A DNA stretch of 64,000 nt from Taxillus chinensis (Eukaryota > Streptophyta > Magnoliopsida > Santalales > Loranthaceae), in contig CM042084.1 in NCBI GenBank assembly GCA_023512835.1, positions 55,730,793 through 55,794,792 on the forward strand. Reading direction: 5' to 3'. The notes under the pieces were generated by a model, which saw only the letters and a program-made list of their open reading frames with translations, was not told where the DNA came from and did no database searches. This document shows, one piece after another, positions 1 to 11,102 of this stretch (its first letter is position 1; each line of letters starts with the position of its first letter). The position numbers and the translations under genes were made by a program.

Positions 1-1308
1 AGGGCGTCGATAGTACCACCTCCCTTGCGTGAGGATGTCCGAGGGAATTTCATCATTCCCGTTTGGCTGTACATCCAGGAGGAACTAAGATGTATCATGC
101 CGTTCGCGCACGGTTACGGTGGCCGGGGCTGAAACGGGTGTAGCGAGTTTGTTTCCGGTGCCTTACCGTCGCAAGTGAAGGCGAACACCAACGACCCGCT
201 GGTCATTGCGGCCTTTACCGTGGCGAGTGGAAGTGGGAGCATATTACCATGGACTTCGTGACGGGACTTCTACCACTGGGAGAAAGGACATGATTTGGGT
301 CTAGTGGACCGCTTAACTAAGTCAGCCCATCTCTTGGCAATTCGAGCGCGACTCATCGGCACGTTAAGCCGGTTGTATGTTGATGAAATTGTCCGCTTGC
401 ACGGAGTACCCTTGTCTATTGTTTCAGACACGGATGCGCGGTTTACATCCCGGTTTTGGGGAGGTTGCAGGAAGCATTGGGAACCCGACTTAATTTGAGT
501 ACCGCATTCCATCCCGAGCCGATGGTCAGTCCGAGAGGACCATTCAAACATTGGAAGACTTGTTGAGGGCTTGTGTACTCGATTTTGGAGGATCATGGGC
601 TTCCCACCTTCCTTCGGTGGAGTTTGCCTATAATAACGACTCAGTCTTCGATTGGGATGGCCCCGTTTGAGGCATTGTATGGCCGACCGTGTCGGTCTCC
701 ATTATGTTGGGCGAAGGCTGGAGAGGCGCTATGTTAGGACCCCAATTGGTCCAGGAGGCTACGGCAAAGTTCGGCTGATTCGGCAACGCCTTCTTCGGCC
801 CAGACGACGAAGTCTTATGCAGATCGCCGACGCCGACCGTTGGAGTTTTGGTGGGAGACCACGTATTCCTTCGTGTTTCTCCACGGCGAGGGCATAAGAG
901 ATTTGGGACCGGGTCCAAGTTGTCCCCTCGGTACATTGGACCGTTCGAGATTTTGAGCGAGTTGGACCTGTTGCTTATAGGTTGGCATTACCACCTAGTT
1001 TGAGCGAGTTCATAATGTTTTCCATGTATCCCGATTGCGGAAATATCATCCAGATCCCACACACGTGCTAGATTGGGGTACCCTGGATCTTGGAGAGGAT
1101 GTGTGCGTTGTCGAGGCCCCCATCCGTATTGTAGATAGGCGCGAGAAGCGGCTGCGAGGTAAGACTATTCGTTGGTTCGGGTGTTGTGGCAACACCGAGG
1201 GGCTGGAGGAAGAGACCCGGGAACGTGAGAGCGAGATGCGTGCTCATTATCCTAACTGTTCGAGGACGAACAACTACGAAGGAGGGGAGGATCAAACTTC
1301 AACATAAT
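1..1308 (+). pseudogene. Chromovirus (Ty3/gypsy) integrase and chromodomain, 3' part of pol (gypsy-1)
   Basis: This is the 3' end of a Ty3/gypsy polyprotein that enters from outside the window. In shifting frames one can read the integrase zinc-finger region (about 60-180), the core around 295-498 ([12 protein letters not shown], then the catalytic-Asp block [12 protein letters not shown]) and the C-terminal region with a chromodomain (about 1030-1260: RKYHPDPTHVLDW, APIRIVDRREKRLRGK, ending in EEETRERESEMR). Integrase joins cDNA to host DNA; chromodomains of this class are thought to direct integration to heterochromatin. The frame changes several times and stops interrupt it, so it is dead. 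The same protein, better preserved, is on the minus strand at 61044-64000, so both belong to one chromovirus family (Tekay/Del-like by layout; lineage inferred). Confidence 0.9.
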
Positions 1309-1488
1309 CAGGTACTTGCCCAACTAGTTATGACCATATGGAGTGTATAAATGTGTGAAATAATTTGTGATTTGTTGTGTATTAATTTGTCTTGTCAGAG
1401 GGTGTTAGAGGCCTATGCTTTGGTTGTGATTGTTTTCTTTCATTCCACCTTTTCTTTTTCGAGGACGAAAAGTCTTAAGGGGAGAGGA
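1309..1488 (+). other. gypsy-1 3' untranslated region and polypurine tract
   Basis: Short noncoding stretch between the chromodomain and the 3' LTR. It ends in a purine-rich run at 1476-1488 (taaggggagagga) directly before the LTR start TGTAAGG. This is the expected polypurine tract for plus-strand DNA priming. The mirror image is at 60828-60843 beside the A'' LTR. Confidence 0.8.
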
Positions 1489-3440
1489 TGTAAGGACCCG
1501 TACCTTGAGTTAGTCACGATTAGTCACGGTTTTGCCTTCGAGTAGAGTTTTTCTAGATTTTGACCTAGTGAATGGGCTCAAATGAATTCACGTGCAAAAG
1601 GAAAGATGCTTAAATGATGTCCTCTATCTACCACGAAGTTTCAGGCCAAACGGACGTGTAGTGAGGTGCACGTGAATGGGTCCAATTCAGTGCAAGTGTG
1701 GTTGTCTTAAATGATGCAAGGAGGCTAGGGGTGAAGTTTGAGAGCATTTGGAGTCCATTTGGAGTTGCACGTGAATTGGGAATTCACGTGCAAATTGGCG
1801 TGCGCCATATTTTTGCATGGTTCCCTTGGTTTTGACATTCTAATGATCTTTCTCCAAAGGACCATGTTGAAATTCCGAGTATTTTGGCCTATATGGGTGC
1901 GGAAAGGTGCTAACTTGTGTGATCAAAACTACGTCGTTTTGATCCTGGGTTTACTTAATCAAAACTACGTCGTTTTGATGTGGGTAGTGTCTATATAAGG
2001 AGGGCTTGAGTTTGAGTTTAGGGTTCTTGTGTTCTTCCTTTTCTGCTTTGCAAGAGAGAGAGAGAGGAGGAGAGAGAGAGAGAGGGTCTCGGGCTGTTGC
2101 CGTGGTGGTTCGCGTCGTTGGGAGCGTCCAGCGTGGAGGTTAGGACAAAAGCCCGAGGTAGGGATTCATGTCCTTCCAAACTCTCCTCTCTTTTTAGGAT
2201 ATTCACCTATATATATATGTAAATCCATATGGTGTGATCTCCTATATGAATGTTGGCCTTCGGTGGCATGTTCGTTGATTTGATGTTGAATTTGGCCCGA
2301 GGATTTTTCGGGTTTGTTTTATGCACACTATGTGTTTGATGAAATGTCTAAGAGATCTGCACACTATGTGTTTGATAAAATGTCTGTGAGGCCCGCATGC
2401 CATGTATTCAATATAATGCCCGTGAGACCTTGTATATGAGTGCTTGATGATATACCCCATGTGGTGTGTACCGTGTTTGATTTGTATTTGATTTTTAGCC
2501 TATGAGGCTGATGTGTGTGACTTGTATCGACCATGTTGGTCCTTCGAGATAAAGTGTAAATCTTTGTCTGAGTTTACATGTTGAGATGTAATCTTATCTT
2601 TGTTTCGTTGATCCGTTTGAGGCGAGGCGAGATAGGGCCGGCACAATAGCTGGACCCCTTTGAGATTTGGCCGGGACGTGGTCCCGAGTCTCGGTGTAGC
2701 ACTCACGACGGTGGGCTAAGTCTACACCCATTCCGAGGGTAGATATGGCGCCCGAGGAGGTGGTTGACCATATCGACTCGGGTGGAAAATGTTGCATTGG
2801 TGTCCATGCAACATTCGCTCGAATGTGGTATGTCATGTCGCCGTGGTGGCGGGGTGTCCTCGCCCTTCAGGTGCGGGTTCGGGTAAAGAGTGTTTCTTGG
2901 GTGATGTTCCTGTTGCGTTAGCCTTAGGCACAACACGAGCACAGCATACACATATCGTGCATGTTGTACGACGGGACGGGTCCAGGGAGACGGGATCCCT
3001 CGAGCCGTGGTTTGCCTCACCCCCCCCCCCCCCAACATAACTGTTCTTTTGCGGGGTTTACGGCGGTAGGTGAAGGCCGAGGAGCTAGGCCCCCGAGGCC
3101 GAAAGCTTTATATTATTTCCTTTGTTGTACTTCCGGTTTTATGTGTTTGGATTTTGGTTTGGTTTTATTGATGGCTTCATAGGGTTTTTTTCCCCGATCG
3201 GGTTGTAATGAACATTTAGTCTTTGAAATGAAAAAAAAATGAGATGTTGTTATTCAATTTGTGGTTGTGTGCATGGTTTGGGAACAGAGCATGCCCCTTG
3301 GCATGTTGCCTGATTGTGCGGGTTTGGGACAGCACCGTGCTAGAAGTCCTTTTAAGGTGCTTGCACCAACCCCTTGTCCCTTCGGGTGCGGGCATGGGCG
3401 TCACTACTCATTTCCAAGTGGAAGGAAATTGGGCGTGACA
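1489..3440 (+). repeat. 3' LTR of gypsy-1 (family A chromovirus LTR)
   Basis: A 1952-bp LTR starting TGTAAGGACCC after the polypurine tract and ending GGGCGTGACA. The same family occurs inverted at 27693-29612, 34592-39316 and 59136-60827. The U3-like part carries two near-palindromic ACGT boxes (1922-1943, 1958-1979), a TATA box (1992-1998) and a purine-rich GA stretch (about 2050-2085). A C-run lies near 3020-3035. The LTR ends inside the copia-1 env-like gene, so AAACT at 3441-3445 should be one copy of its target-site duplication; the other lies outside the window. Confidence 0.9.
1922..1998 (+). promoter_or_regulatory. Duplicated palindromic ACGT boxes plus TATA box of the family A LTR
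   Basis: Two identical 22-bp near-palindromes (ATCAAAAC-TACGTC-GTTTTGAT) at 1922-1943 and 1958-1979, separated by 14 bp, are followed 12 bp later by TATATAA at 1992-1998. The pair recurs at the same place in all four family A LTRs. An ACGT core is typical of plant bZIP binding sites, so this is probably the upstream activating region of the LTR promoter; that role is inferred. Confidence 0.6.
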
Positions 3441-3642
3441 AAACTCCTCGGTGGAGGTGGAGTGGTGATGGAAGGCCAGGACGTCGACACTAGAAGATCG
3501 GCCGGGGTAGAGACAAGCGTGAAAAGGTTCTTTGTGCTCGAGTAGCCGGCGAACCTCGTGGAGCCATCTTTGGAGGATCAGAGATTCCGGACCAATCGAC
3601 AAGATGGCCAGGAACAACACCATAGAGAGCTTGGGATGCCAT
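3441..3642 (-). pseudogene. Truncated N-terminus of the Sirevirus env-position gene (copia-1)
   Basis: The start codon (ATG complement at 3640-3642) and about 65 codons match the copia-2 gene that starts at 54604, including SIGPESLIL- and LLEHKEPF-coding stretches. The rest, including the Ulp1-like domain seen in copia-2, was separated by the gypsy-1 insertion at 3441. A 1-bp difference near 3572 (ccaaagatgg against ccagcatgg) changes the frame relative to copia-2, so at least one copy is frameshifted here. Confidence 0.75.
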
Positions 3643-5412
3643 TGAGAGTGAAAGGGTGAGGAAGAAGGAGAGAAGAGCTTTGCCGGAACAGGTGCGCCGA
3701 GGATTTAGGGTTTTGAGAGTTTGTAGCGATAACCTCGGATGACGCCGATAGTGCGATATAAGTAGGATCCTTTCCGTGGAAGCAAGTGGGTCTCGAGTTT
3801 AAGCGAAATGAACAGTGAGCTACCCGACTTCCTTATGTCATTAGAAGTGATGGATTAGCACCGTCGAATAGATCTATGACGTGGCGGCTGTGCTAACCAT
3901 TCGAAGATGACAGTTGTAGGCATACTTCTAGATTTTTGAAAAGATAAGTATTGGGCTCGATACGTGCATTAAATGAACCATCATTAGCACTCCTCAAAAA
4001 TAGGCGATGAAAGATAATTACTTGCTTTATCGCAAATTGAGATTTCCAAGAGTCAGGAGGAAATAAACCGACGTTCATCCGGAGAAGGATAATCCATATA
4101 AAGAACATCCGATTGAGACTGACTAACTGTAACCATGATAACAGAGTGTTGAAAAGAGATGATTCCTTTGTGGTCTTGATGTTGAGGGAGTATGAGGTAC
4201 CACAACACCTCAGAAATCCGAGACATCTGATACGATAGAGCAATAAAGTGCAAAGAGAATTTGAACCTGTGACTTAACAAATAGATGCTTTGAAAAGCAA
4301 GTCTCGTCAGGTTTGGGTTAGTCCGAATAAACAATATAAGAGCATAACACACAATCCGTACTAAGAAGAAACAGAACTTATGCATAAAAAGTTAAGTGCT
4401 AGACACATACAAACGAAGTGAAAGCCATCATACTGAAATCAATGTATGTGTGAGATAATTAACACATAAATCCAATAGGTCAACATAGCTAATCCTTCAT
4501 ACTGACAATGAGAGCAAAGATTAATTAGATTTATATGACTTCATCCATCAGAGAATGTATGAGTGAAAATGGAAGGAAGAGTACATGATATATGATGTTA
4601 CAACCGACTGTCATGCCTAAAATGCTAGGAAGAGGAAGATAACAGCCAAGCAATCCGCAATTCCGATTCAACAGTGCAAATCCAATCAGCTTTATGAGTG
4701 AGAGTTATAGGGCGGAACATCCAAGACATATTAGAGAGGCATTACTTAATAATAAGCATTATCTCGCCCTGTAGTTATGCCTTTTGCTGAAACAGGGGGC
4801 CTTACTTAAGATTTAATGAAGTATTCTCTCCCTCTGAGATCAGCGAATCATTTTGATGCGATCTTCTCGAGGATGACTCCCCTCGGATAGACGCCAGGAA
4901 AGAGGTCATGAAGTACGAATCCGGGGGTTTTACTTAAATAATAGAGAGAGCAATTTCTCCCCCATTGACTTTTAGAGCCTGTTAAGACGTTTCTGTTTAA
5001 CATGAATCGTGAACAAACCTTGCCTATCCTTGATTTACTTCACTCAAGCAATTGATCGGCGGACACAGTGAATTTTCACTTTCAATCCGAGCTATCCCAA
5101 ATCATTCCTCAACCATGCATCTTAGATATTTCCATCAGTCATTAAATCATAAGACATGTGATAAAAGATGGAGTTTAATTGAATTCATGGCATTAGAATA
5201 GGATTTGTGTCATATAAATTTAATTATGTTTACTTGATTCACTGTCAGTCCGGATAAGCAAGCATCCTCCCAAATGAACTTAGTGAGAAATATCAGAGCA
5301 TTTACACGATTAAAGTAAGATAGTTAAACATGAAGTTCAGTATCTATCACTAACCATGAAGTACAACAATGCATGTTCTGAAAATAACTACTGATGGATA
5401 ACAGGTGAGAAG
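3643..5412 (-). other. Sirevirus noncoding spacer between RNase H and env-position gene (copia-1)
   Basis: About 1.8 kb with no credible reading frame, matching 52834-54603 of copia-2. On the element's coding strand it contains several purine-rich runs with flanks like a polypurine tract (complement of the C-runs near 4790, 4825, 4860 and 4970). Sireviruses are known for multiple such tracts downstream of pol. It probably also holds signals for expressing the 3' gene by splicing or internal initiation, but I cannot identify any. Confidence 0.7.
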
Positions 5413-6972
5413 CTATGCAGAAAAGTCAAGCATACCTAATTTGAGAAGAAGTTCAGAAAATCTTACATTAGGTAGGGGCTTTGTAAGTATATCCGCCAGT
5501 TGATCTTCAGTAGCAACATGTTCCAGGGATATGTGCTTTTTAAGAACATGATCGAGAATGAAATGATGCCTGACCTCAATATGATTTGTCTTTGGATGCA
5601 TGACGGGATTATTGCTGATAGCAATAGCACTGGTATTGTCACAGTAGAGTGGAACAGATGTCATGTTGAAACTGTAGTCAATAAGTTGACTTTGCATTCA
5701 GAGAAGCTGTGCGCAGCAACTCCCAGCAGCTATATATTCCGCTTCAGCAGTAGAGGTTGATACGGAATTCTGCTTCTTACTGAACAAAGAGATCAATCTG
5801 TTTCCAAGGAATTGGCATGTACCACTGGTGCTTTTCCTGTCTATGCGACATCCGCCAAAATCAGCATCAGAATATCCGGATAAGGCGAAGTTGGACTCTT
5901 TTGGGTACCAGAGTCCCAAATAAATTGTCCCTTTGAGATACCTTAATATCCGTTTTACGTGAAGCATATGTGACTCTTTGGGATTCGCCTGATATCTTGC
6001 GCAGATGCAAGTTGCAAACATTATGTCCGGGCGACTTGCTGTAAGGTACAGCAAGGATCCAATCATCCCTCTGTACTCAGTCACATTCACTGATTTACCA
6101 TCAACATCTGGGTCTAACTTGGCACTGACTGGCATTGGAGTTTTGACGGGAGATGGACCTTCCATACCAAACTTCTTGATGAAGTCGCGAGTGTACTTAG
6201 CTTGGTTTATGAAGGTCCCTTCCTTCAGTTGTTTGACCTCGATCCCAAGAAAGTAGGACAGTTTTCCCATCATACTCATCTCAAACTTACTAGTCATCAA
6301 CTTGGCGAACTCATCACAAAGTTTCGGATTAGTTGATCCGAAAATGATATCATCCACGTAGATCTATACGATCAGAGTATGTGTCTTCTCTTTCCGTAAG
6401 AATAGCGTGGTGTCAATCTTCCCTTTTTGGAAGTTGTGAGCAAGTAAGAATTCTGAAAGTGTGTCGTACCAGGCTGTTGGAGCTTGCTTCAATCCATACA
6501 AGGCTTTCCTTAGTTTGTAGACTAGATGTCCAGCCTTTGGTTCGACGAAGCCTGGAGGTTGTTCAACATATACCTCCTCTTCAAGGTCTCCTTTTAGAAA
6601 TGCACTCTTGACATCCATTTGATAAACTTTAAAGTTTTCATATGAAGCGTATGCCAGGAACATTTTAATTGCCTCAAATCTAGCTACTGGGGCAAAAGTT
6701 TCGTCATAGTCTATTCCTTCTTCTTGACGATAACCCTTGGCTACCAGTCGGGCTTTGTTCCGGATTACGATTCCATCCGTATCAAGTTTGTTCCGGAACA
6801 CCCATTTAACTCCAATGACTTGTTGAGACTTTGGCCTTGGTACAAGAGTCCACACATTATTCCTTTTGAATTGATTTAACTCTTCCTGTATGGCGTCTAT
6901 CCAATTTGAGTCTTGAAGAGCTTCTTCCACCATTTTGGCTCTATCTGCGACAAAAAGTAAGAGTAGAGGCAC
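5413..6972 (-). pseudogene. Sirevirus reverse transcriptase-RNase H (copia-1)
   Basis: Two long same-family blocks read down the minus strand. [52 protein letters not shown] (split here only by name), [20 protein letters not shown], catalytic YVDD in [11 protein letters not shown]. RNase H: SGYSDADFGG, TAEAEYIAA, DNTSAIAIS and the C-terminal HHFILDHV and ADILTKPL. The enzyme makes cDNA and degrades the RNA template. A stop at about 6364 separates the RT palm halves and another at about 5698 cuts RNase H, so the enzyme is inactive, although the catalytic residues themselves are still encoded. The natural end is near 5413. Confidence 0.93.
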
Positions 6973-7797
6973 ATGTTGGAGGTGGCTGCTCTTGTTCTAA
7001 CACCAACAATAAGATCACCAATCACTTGTTCTTGAGGGTGGCTTTGAGTCCACCTATAGTTTTGCGCAACTGGTGGTGAATACTCAATGATTTGAAGCTC
7101 TGCCAGATTAGGTGGTCCTTGGTCGTCCTCTAATTGAGCTTCTTCAGGGCCAGCGTTACTAAAATTAACAGGTTCTGGAGTATTTTGAGGTTCTCCATTA
7201 CTGTTCATTTCCGTATCAACTGGTCCGGATGGACTGGAAGGTACTCCGGTATTTTGAATATCCGAAGGAAAATATCCGGAGTTATGTGGAAGTCCCGAGT
7301 CCAATTCATCCGTAGCATCATCTGCATCATTTCTTCGTTCTTCATTGGTGCCACATGGTTGGTCAGTAGAGGTGACAGGAACATTCATAAACTTTGAGTA
7401 GTCAACGTTGTCGTCTTGATCCTGCACATTAGAACTTGAAGAACCAACTTTTCGACCAATCCTTGTTAGTTTCATCAAAAGTCACATGGATAGATTCTTC
7501 AACTTTGAAGAGTTTTCTGTTGAAAACCCGATAAGCCTTTCTATGAAATGAATACCCAACAAATATCCCATCATCAAATTTTGGTTCAAATTTATTCCGG
7601 GATTGTTTTCCATTGTTCAGTACGTAGCAAGTACACCCAAAAGTCCTGAAATGTGAAATAGAAGGCTTTCGGCCTTTCCACATCTCGTAGGGTGTTTTTA
7701 TGGTTAATTTATTTATAAGAGTCCTGTTCTGAACATAGCAGGCAGTAAACACCGCTTCAGCCCATAGACCGAGAGGAAGCTTTGGCCCTGCTAACAT
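6897..7797 (-). pseudogene. Sirevirus integrase C-terminus and IN-RT linker (copia-1)
   Basis: 7429-7797 encodes the integrase C-terminal (GKGR-like) region: GPKLPLGLWAEAV, TPYEMWKGRKPS, FRTFGCTCYVL, DGIFVGYS and ESIHVTFDE. 6897-7478 is a hydrophilic Asp/Glu/Asn/Pro-rich linker leading to [11 protein letters not shown] at the RT start. The two pieces overlap in different frames, so a frameshift lies near 7440-7475. Linkers like this are normal in Sireviruses. Confidence 0.88.
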
Positions 7798-7851
7798 TGA
7801 TCTTCCAGCCTCGACTAAAGTGCGATTCTTGCGCTCAGCTACCCCATTTTG

Positions 7852-8796
7852 TTATGGAGTTCTGGGCGTAGAGAAGTCGTGATGAATGCCCTGTTCAGAA
7901 CAATATGACCTCATTTCTGAGAAATCAAATTCTGTACCATGATCACTCCTGATGCATTTAATGCTCAGTCCTTGTGAATTGCTTATCCAGTTGAAGAGAT
8001 TGAAAAGGTGTTCAAAAGTTTGATCCTTAGATTTCAGGAACATCACCCATGTGTATCTAATGAAGTTATCGATAACCACTAGAGTGTATCTCGCACCAGC
8101 AAGTGAAGAGACAGAAATGGGACCACAAAGGTCCATGTGAAGAAGTTGTAAAGGAGCAGTTATTGAAGTAACTGATTTGCTCTTAAAACTATGTTTGGTT
8201 TGTTTGCCTAGTTGGCATTCTCGACAGAGAGTGTTTCTGGAGTATTTGTGTTTAGGCAAACCAGTGACCAAATCAAGCGACACTAATTTAGACAAGGTCT
8301 TAAAATTTAAATGTGCGCAACGCTTGTGCCATAGCCAACTATCTTCATGTGATGCTGTAGTGAGGAAGCATACAAGGTCAGAAGAATTGTTTCTCAAGAC
8401 CACAGAATATATGTCCCTATCTCTTGATTCGGATAACTTAATGTCTCCGGATAAGTTATCTCTAACTGTGTAGGTGTTTGACAAAAAGGAAACTGTGAAT
8501 CCTTTGTCACATAAATTACTGACACTCAGCAGATTATGCTTCAAACCTTCGACTAATGCAACCTTAGTAATTGATACACAGCCGTTGGTTAAAGTGCCGT
8601 ACCCCACAGTCTTACCTTTATTGTTGTCGCCATATGTTACGAATGTGCCTCGTTTGTCGGTAATATCCACAAGCAGAGACTTATCACCCGTCATGTGTCC
8701 GAAGCATCCGCTATCGAGTATCCACTTGCTTTGATTGATCTTTAACTTCAAGTGAGATAGCAGTGAATTCCATAGATGCTCTTGCAAGACAACAGA
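7852..8796 (-). pseudogene. Sirevirus protease and integrase core (copia-1)
   Basis: A single open stretch of about 311 codons. It begins with the aspartic protease site ILDSGCFGHMTG, followed by the GAG-pre-integrase zinc region (WHKRCAHLNFKTL ... CRECQLGKQTK) and the integrase core with catalytic Asp residues in [11 protein letters not shown] and RSDHGTEFDF. It ends at TAA (7852-7854) where copia-2 has CAA, just before the QNGVAE-type block that should supply the catalytic Glu. The upstream border is a TAA at 8797-8799 that both Sirevirus copies share. Confidence 0.93.
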
Positions 8797-11041
8797 TTAC
8801 ACTTTTGGTGCCCAGACTTGTTTCGGGCGGTTAGGAGAGGCAACAACAGTGTCAACTATTCCTGATTTTATGTTTCTCGGAACTTTAACTTTCCAGGTTG
8901 ACTTAGATTTTTCCGTATTAGTTGCTTCTTTAACTTGGGTTTTCTTAGGAGAGATGCTCCGAGGAGTTTTAGATTTAGATTTCCAAGAAGAACCCTTTTT
9001 GATAACCTGATTTTATTAATTGAAAAGTGATTACAAAACCAGTCATCAGTTAGACTCCAACATTCATAATGGTAGTGGCCTATTTCATGACATATCGAAC
9101 AGACACTATGATGTGGAGTTACAACAGGGGATACAGGTTTCCTACTCTGTTCCCTATGGCCTAATTCTTTGCGAACGGGTGACGCGCTCTTGGCCCTAGA
9201 TGCATTAACCTTAGCCTTTTCTTTGTTTCTGGGTGCTGTAGTTTCGGCTTTAACTATAGTAACCTTCCCTTCATCATTTGGTGCGGGTGCTACTACTTCG
9301 GGATTAGCAGTAGCAGCCTCTGTTCCACAATCATAAACTATGGTGCCACCTGAAACAAAACCATCCAATGGTTTAGATGTACTAACAAGATATAGGTTGG
9401 TTAGTTATGGAGTGTAGTCCGGAGGGCACTCAGTAGTTGGAGCAGTGGAAGTGGATTCGGATCCTAGGCCAGGTTTGACTCGGATATTGTCAGGATCAGT
9501 TCTAAATGTAGAGGCTATTTCTCCGGATTTTAGCCATTTATGATTTATTTCCTTTTCCTTCTCAAGTTCAATCTCGAGTCTTTTAAGATTTACATTCATG
9601 CCTGTGTGGTTGGTATTCAGCAGGTGATTCTCAGCTCTTAGGTCGTGATACCAAACCTCCCTGCTTTTGTAGTCAGCTCTTTAGTCTGACCGCTCATATT
9701 TTGATACATTTGAGTAATTATTAATCTCTCATTCTTTTCATCATCACGTTCCTTAGTAAGAGATTCTAGTTTACTCAAGAGCTCAAAGATAGAAGGTAGC
9801 TCAGTGTTTGCCATGAGGCAGACGTTCGCCTTTTCCGTTGGTTCGTCGTCTGAAGATTCCTCTTCTTCTTCCGAGCCACTGTTGTATTTTGAGACGAACA
9901 CCTTCCTCTTCATTTTTCTGTTGTCTGAGGTGGAGCGTCGGGGTTTAACCTTGTCGTCCTTGTCAACCATCTTGGGTTTGGATCTACAGTCCTTGGCCCA
10001 ATGACCAGGTTTCCCGCAGTTGTAGCAGTCTTGGGATGTCGACTCCGACCGCTCCTTCCTTCTCGAGGATGAGGAAGAGCCTCTTCTAAATCCTTTTCTG
10101 CTTTTCCGCAGGAATCGTGTGAAGGATTTCACCAGAAGTGCTATTTCTTCTTCCATGTCCGAGTCAGAGTTTTCTGACTCTTCCATATCATCCTCCATCA
10201 GCATGCTTGGTCCAGCCGTAGCCTTAAGAGCTACCCCCTTTTCTTTCCGAGCTATCTTCTCGTCTCGGTAAGTGTATTTGAATCTGACCTCATGAGTCCA
10301 TAGCTCTCCATATAGCTCTTCAAGGGGAGCATACTGCGAGTTGTCTTTGGATTGCATCTGGAGCTGCTTGGAGTAATAGCGATCTGGCAAGGAACGAAAG
10401 AACTTGTCATTTATTTGGAACTGAGTGTAGTGCTCGTTGACAGTTTTCAATTCCAGGATAAGCTTGCTGAATCACCGATAGATGCTCTCCATGGATTCGC
10501 CAGGTTTGTGGTTGAAGCTCTCAAAATTCTGTCTGAGAGCGCAAATGACGTTCTGCATCTGGGACTGACTTCCTTCATATAGAATAGTCAATTTGTCCCA
10601 CACAGCTTTTGCTGTCGTGTAGCCCTGGACGTCCGTGAAAGCCTCTGAATCCAAGGACGATGTCACGTAAGCTAGAGCCTTTTCACTGGCGTATTGCCAG
10701 GCTCTTTCATCGTGAGTGAGTTCAGCATCAGTCTTTGGTCTCCTGACCCCATTTTCTCTGATGGTCATCGGAATGGGAAGCTCCTGATGAAGACACGGCC
10801 ACATTAGATGATCATGACAGGTCATGAACATCTTCATGCGAGCTTTCCAATGGGAGAAAAGCTCTAGTGTGAACTTTGGCGGTTTGCTTAAAGTGTAGCC
10901 TGAACTCCGTGGTTGAGGAGCAGCGGCAGCCGCAGGTTGAGGTGGATCAACATTTTCACTGCTGCTTCGGTTGGGAAGGGGCTCTTGAGCTCCCCCGGAG
11001 TTGAGGCGGGCATTGAATAGCATGCTGCTTTCTTCGGCCAT
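8797..11041 (-). pseudogene. Sirevirus gag (copia-1)
   Basis: It starts MAEESSMLFN at 11041. The N-terminal gag fold includes FSHWKARMKMFM, KAVWDKLTILYEG and NFESFNHKPGES. A TGA at 10472 aligns with CGA in copia-2, consistent with a CpG transition. Downstream are an acidic Ser/Glu region, a first zinc knuckle CYNCGKPGHWAKDC (about 9985-10025), a Lys/Arg-rich tail and a second knuckle CSICHEIGHYHYEC (about 9055-9105). Two CCHC motifs are typical of Sireviruses. A deletion of about 50 bp near 9665, relative to copia-2, shifts the frame. Gag packages element RNA into cytoplasmic particles. Confidence 0.9.
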
Positions 11042-11088
11042 TGTTAAGTTGAGATGGAGTTAGGGATCTCTACGAGCAAGTAGAACTT

Positions 11089-11100
11089 GCTCTGATACCA
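11089..11100 (-). promoter_or_regulatory. Primer binding site, initiator Met-tRNA type (copia-1)
   Basis: The complement reads TGGTATCAGAGC, two bases inside the 5' LTR end. It matches the 3' end of plant initiator Met tRNA, the usual primer for Ty1/copia minus-strand synthesis. The copia-2 counterpart is at 47112-47123. Confidence 0.92.
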
Positions 11101-11102
11101 CT

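Noticed and set aside
270..936. Minus-strand open frames over the gypsy-1 integrase region
   Set aside because: They mirror the plus-strand integrase; the plus-strand translation carries the family motifs.
2018..3404. Several open frames of 60-110 codons within the gypsy-1 LTR
   Set aside because: No domain similarity, positions inside an LTR, and not kept open in the other family A LTRs.
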